Program-made: the position numbers and the translations under genes | Shown: positions 62,112 to 64,000 of the stretch, in pieces | Layout of the letters: each line of letters starts with the position of its first letter | Numbering within the stretch: position 1 is the first letter of the stretch | Origin: Pseudomonas sp. GV071 | GTDB taxonomy: Bacteria > Pseudomonadota > Gammaproteobacteria > Pseudomonadales > Pseudomonadaceae | Assembly: GCF_003050835.1 (NCBI RefSeq) | Contig: NZ_QAOJ01000001.1 | Location: forward strand, 496,001 to 560,000 | Reading direction: 5' to 3' | DNA length: 64,000 bases | The notes under the pieces: model-generated | What the model was told of the DNA's origin: nothing | Database searches by the model: none | Seen by the model: the letters and a program-made list of their open reading frames with translations, nothing else

Positions 62112-63248
62112 GTGAAGTGGGACATTTTCTGTAGCGTGGTGGACAACTTCGGCGACATCGGCGTGACCTGGCGCCTGGCCCGGCAGCTGGTGGCGGAGCA
62201 GGGCTGCGCGGTGCGTTTGTGGGTTGACGAGCTGAGCGCGTTCGCCCGTATCTGCCCGCAAGCCGATGCCACCCTGGAGCAGCAATGGCAGGAGGGCGTC
62301 GAGGTCTGCCAATGGCCAACGGCATGGCAACCGGTGGCAGCGGCCGATGTGGTGATCGAAGCCTTTGCCTGTTCCTTGCCGCCGGCCTATATCACCGCCA
62401 TGGCCGAACGCGCGCGTGCTTCGCTGTGGCTGAACCTGGAATACCTGAGCGCCGAGGACTGGGTGGAGGGTTGCCATGGTTTGCCATCGATGCAATCCAA
62501 CGGCCTGCAGAAGTTCTTCTTTTTCCCAGGCTTCACTGCTGGCACTGGTGGTTTGTTGCGCGAGGGCAAGCTGCTCGCCGCGCGTGATGAGCTGCAACAG
62601 CATCCCCGCGCGCGCTCCGCATTTCTCGCCTCGCTGGGCGTGACGCCGGAGCCAAACAGCCAACTGATCTCTCTGTTTGCTTACGAAAATCTTGGCCTGG
62701 GCGAATGGCTTGGTGCCTTGGCTGATGCATCAACCACCAGCCATCTTTTGGTGCCAGAAGGGCGGGTGTTGGGGGATGTCGAGCGCTGGTTGGGCGAATC
62801 ACTGACGGCTGGCGATGTGCGCGAACGCGGCGCACTGCGGGTGCAAATTCTGCCCTTCGTCGCCCAGCAAACCTATGACCGTCTGCTCTGGTGTTGCGAC
62901 TTCAACGCGGTTCGCGGCGAGGACTCGTTCGTGCGCGCGTTGTGGGCGGGTCGACCGCTGGTATGGCACATCTATAAGCAGGACGAAGACGCCCATCTGG
63001 ATAAACTGCAGGCCTTTTTGGCGCTGTATCAGCAGGGCTTGTCGCCGGCTGCGCAAACGGCGCTCAGTCAATTCTGGCTGGCGTGGAATAGCGGGGAAGG
63101 GGTAGCCGCGAGCTGGGTAAACCTGCAAAGGCTGCGCGCCGAACTGGTCGCTCATGCTGAGAAGAAGGCTCTGCAATGGGCCTCTCAGGCCGATCTTGCG
63201 ACGGCGCTGGTACAGTTTTACCGAAATTGGCTATCATACGCGGCCTAG
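62112..63248 (+). CDS. earP: EF-P arginine rhamnosyltransferase EarP
   Basis: Inverting glycosyltransferase (GT104) that moves rhamnose from dTDP-rhamnose to Arg32 of EF-P. The 378 residues start at GTG ([20 protein letters not shown]), placing the two catalytic-site aspartates at Asp11 and Asp15. The nucleotide-binding segment [23 protein letters not shown] is at about 270-290. It is 34 bases upstream of its substrate gene efp, as always seen with EarP. Confidence 0.96.
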   Translation: MKWDIFCSVVDNFGDIGVTWRLARQLVAEQGCAVRLWVDELSAFARICPQADATLEQQWQEGVEVCQWPTAWQPVAAADVVIEAFACSLPPAYITAMAERARASLWLNLEYLSAEDWVEGCHGLPSMQSNGLQKFFFFPGFTAGTGGLLREGKLLAARDELQQHPRARSAFLASLGVTPEPNSQLISLFAYENLGLGEWLGALADASTTSHLLVPEGRVLGDVERWLGESLTAGDVRERGALRVQILPFVAQQTYDRLLWCCDFNAVRGEDSFVRALWAGRPLVWHIYKQDEDAHLDKLQAFLALYQQGLSPAAQTALSQFWLAWNSGEGVAASWVNLQRLRAELVAHAEKKALQWASQADLATALVQFYRNWLSYAA

Positions 63249-63282
63249 AATTCTGTACCTCCATCCAAATTCGGATACTCGT

Positions 63283-63855
63283 ATGAAAACCGCACAAGAA
63301 ATGAAGCCTAACAGTGTGGCCCTGATCGACGGCCAACCATGGCTTATCCAAAAGGCCGAATTCACTAAATCCGGTCGTAACAGCGCCATCGTTAAAATGA
63401 AGTTGAAGAACCTGCTGAGCGGTTCTTCCACTGAAACCGTTTACAAAGCCGACGACAAAATGGAACCAGTGATTCTGGACCGCGTTGCCGTGACTTACTC
63501 CTACTTCAGCGAACCGAACTACGTGTTCATGGACGAAGAGTTCAACCAGTACGAGCTGAACTCCGAAGACCTGGAAAGCGTTCTGCCGTTCATCGTTGAT
63601 GGCATGACCGACGTCTGCGAAGCCGTGTTCTTCGAAGGCAAAGTGGTTTCGGTAGACCTGCCGACCACCATCGTTCGCCAGATCACCTACACCGAAGGTT
63701 CGGCTCGTGGCGATACTTCGGGCAAAGTGATGAAGCCTGCCAAGCTGAGCAACGGCACTGAAGTCAAAGTGGCTGACTTCTGCGAGATCGACGACTGGAT
63801 CGAAATCGACACCCGTACCGGCGAGTACAAATCGCGCGCTAAAGCTCCAGTTTAA
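63283..63855 (+). CDS. efp: Translation elongation factor P
   Basis: Relieves ribosome stalling at polyproline runs. The 190 residues have the KOW-like domain I with the modified loop [11 protein letters not shown], where the acceptor is Arg32 instead of the Lys of E. coli. Two OB domains follow, including the signature [23 protein letters not shown] region. ATG 63283 places Arg32 exactly at residue 32. The adjacent earP completes the modification system. Confidence 0.98.
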   Translation: MKTAQEMKPNSVALIDGQPWLIQKAEFTKSGRNSAIVKMKLKNLLSGSSTETVYKADDKMEPVILDRVAVTYSYFSEPNYVFMDEEFNQYELNSEDLESVLPFIVDGMTDVCEAVFFEGKVVSVDLPTTIVRQITYTEGSARGDTSGKVMKPAKLSNGTEVKVADFCEIDDWIEIDTRTGEYKSRAKAPV

Positions 63856-63876
63856 AAACTGGCTTTACCGGCGACA

Positions 63877-63908
63877 TAAAAAAGCCCGACCTAGGTCGGG
63901 CTTTTTTG
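63877..63908. terminator. Bidirectional terminator between efp and ohr
   Basis: AAAAAAGCCCGACC-TA-GGTCGGGCTTTTTT between convergent genes. Confidence 0.94.
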
Positions 63909-63920
63909 TGCGCGGTGGTT

Positions 63921-64000
63921 TTACACAGCGACGTTCAGGGTCACCTGGATATTGCCGCGGGTGGCGTTGGAGTAAGGGCACACCTGGTGGGCCGCCTCGA
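63921..64000 (-). CDS. ohr: Organic hydroperoxide resistance protein, C-terminal end only
   Basis: The last 25 or so codons of a minus-strand gene enter the window. The translation AAHQVCPYSNATRGNIQVTLNVAV contains the second redox Cys and the CPYSNATRGN motif of the Ohr/OsmC family, which reduces organic hydroperoxides. The rest lies beyond the window edge. ohr next to efp-earP is also the arrangement in P. aeruginosa. Confidence 0.9.
   Translation of the reverse strand, partial: EAAHQVCPYSNATRGNIQVTLNVAV

Overview
The window is a stretch of Pseudomonas chromosome. The evidence is high GC, a gene order in the first 33 kb that I recognise from Pseudomonas genomes (purB-hflD-mnmA, icd, cspD/clpS-clpA, infA, bpt, aat, trxB, ftsK, lolA, rarA, crcB, serS, cysG, tusDCBE, gacA-uvrC-pgsA, ugd-galU, gor), an OprF-type porin, OprD-family porin, GacA, EarP/EF-P, and many REP palindromes of the kind found in the fluorescens/putida groups. 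I cannot name the species. Nearly every base is accounted for by intact genes. I see no insertion sequence, prophage, integron or CRISPR array.

Layout. 1-5.0 kb: purB (cut by the window edge), hflD, mnmA and a Nudix gene on the minus strand, then icd on the plus strand with a palindrome-rich promoter. 5.1-10.1 kb: the N-degron proteolysis module (clpS, clpA, and the two aminoacyl-transferases bpt and aat) with cspD and infA. 10.1-18.8 kb: trxB, then ftsK, lolA, rarA, crcB, serS, cysG. 18.9-23.2 kb: a glutathionyl-hydroquinone reductase, a YbiB-like protein, and the tus sulfur relay that feeds MnmA, then a BI-1 family membrane protein. 23.3-27.2 kb: tRNA-Ser, gacA-uvrC, pgsA, and tRNA-Gly, tRNA-Cys, tRNA-Leu. 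27.4-34.0 kb: an unknown lipoprotein, an orphan EvgA/BvgA-like response regulator, ugd-galU, a VOC protein, gor and a UPF0126 membrane protein.

34.0-62 kb is more accessory. It holds a REP cluster; a membrane-anchored eight-heme cytochrome with HEAT and TPR repeats, coupled to a PCu(A)C-like protein that has lost most copper ligands; an MFS transporter; a ketone-body/3-hydroxybutyrate set (acetoacetyl-CoA synthetase, bdhA, GntP permease, OprD porin) with a sigma-54 promoter; a taurine operon with two tandem tauA genes; oprF away from sigX; a KefC-type antiporter; a gamma-glutamyl-polyamine synthetase/oxidase pair; a MoxR-DUF58-TgpA operon followed by a CHAD protein; and a thioesterase. 62.1-64 kb: earP, efp (with the Arg32 that EarP rhamnosylates) and the end of ohr.

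The best candidates for something undescribed are the octaheme-HEAT-TPR cytochrome with its degenerate PCu(A)C partner, the repeated TGTAG-N5-CTACA palindromes in front of icd, and the relocated oprF. The rest is largely well-known core biology.
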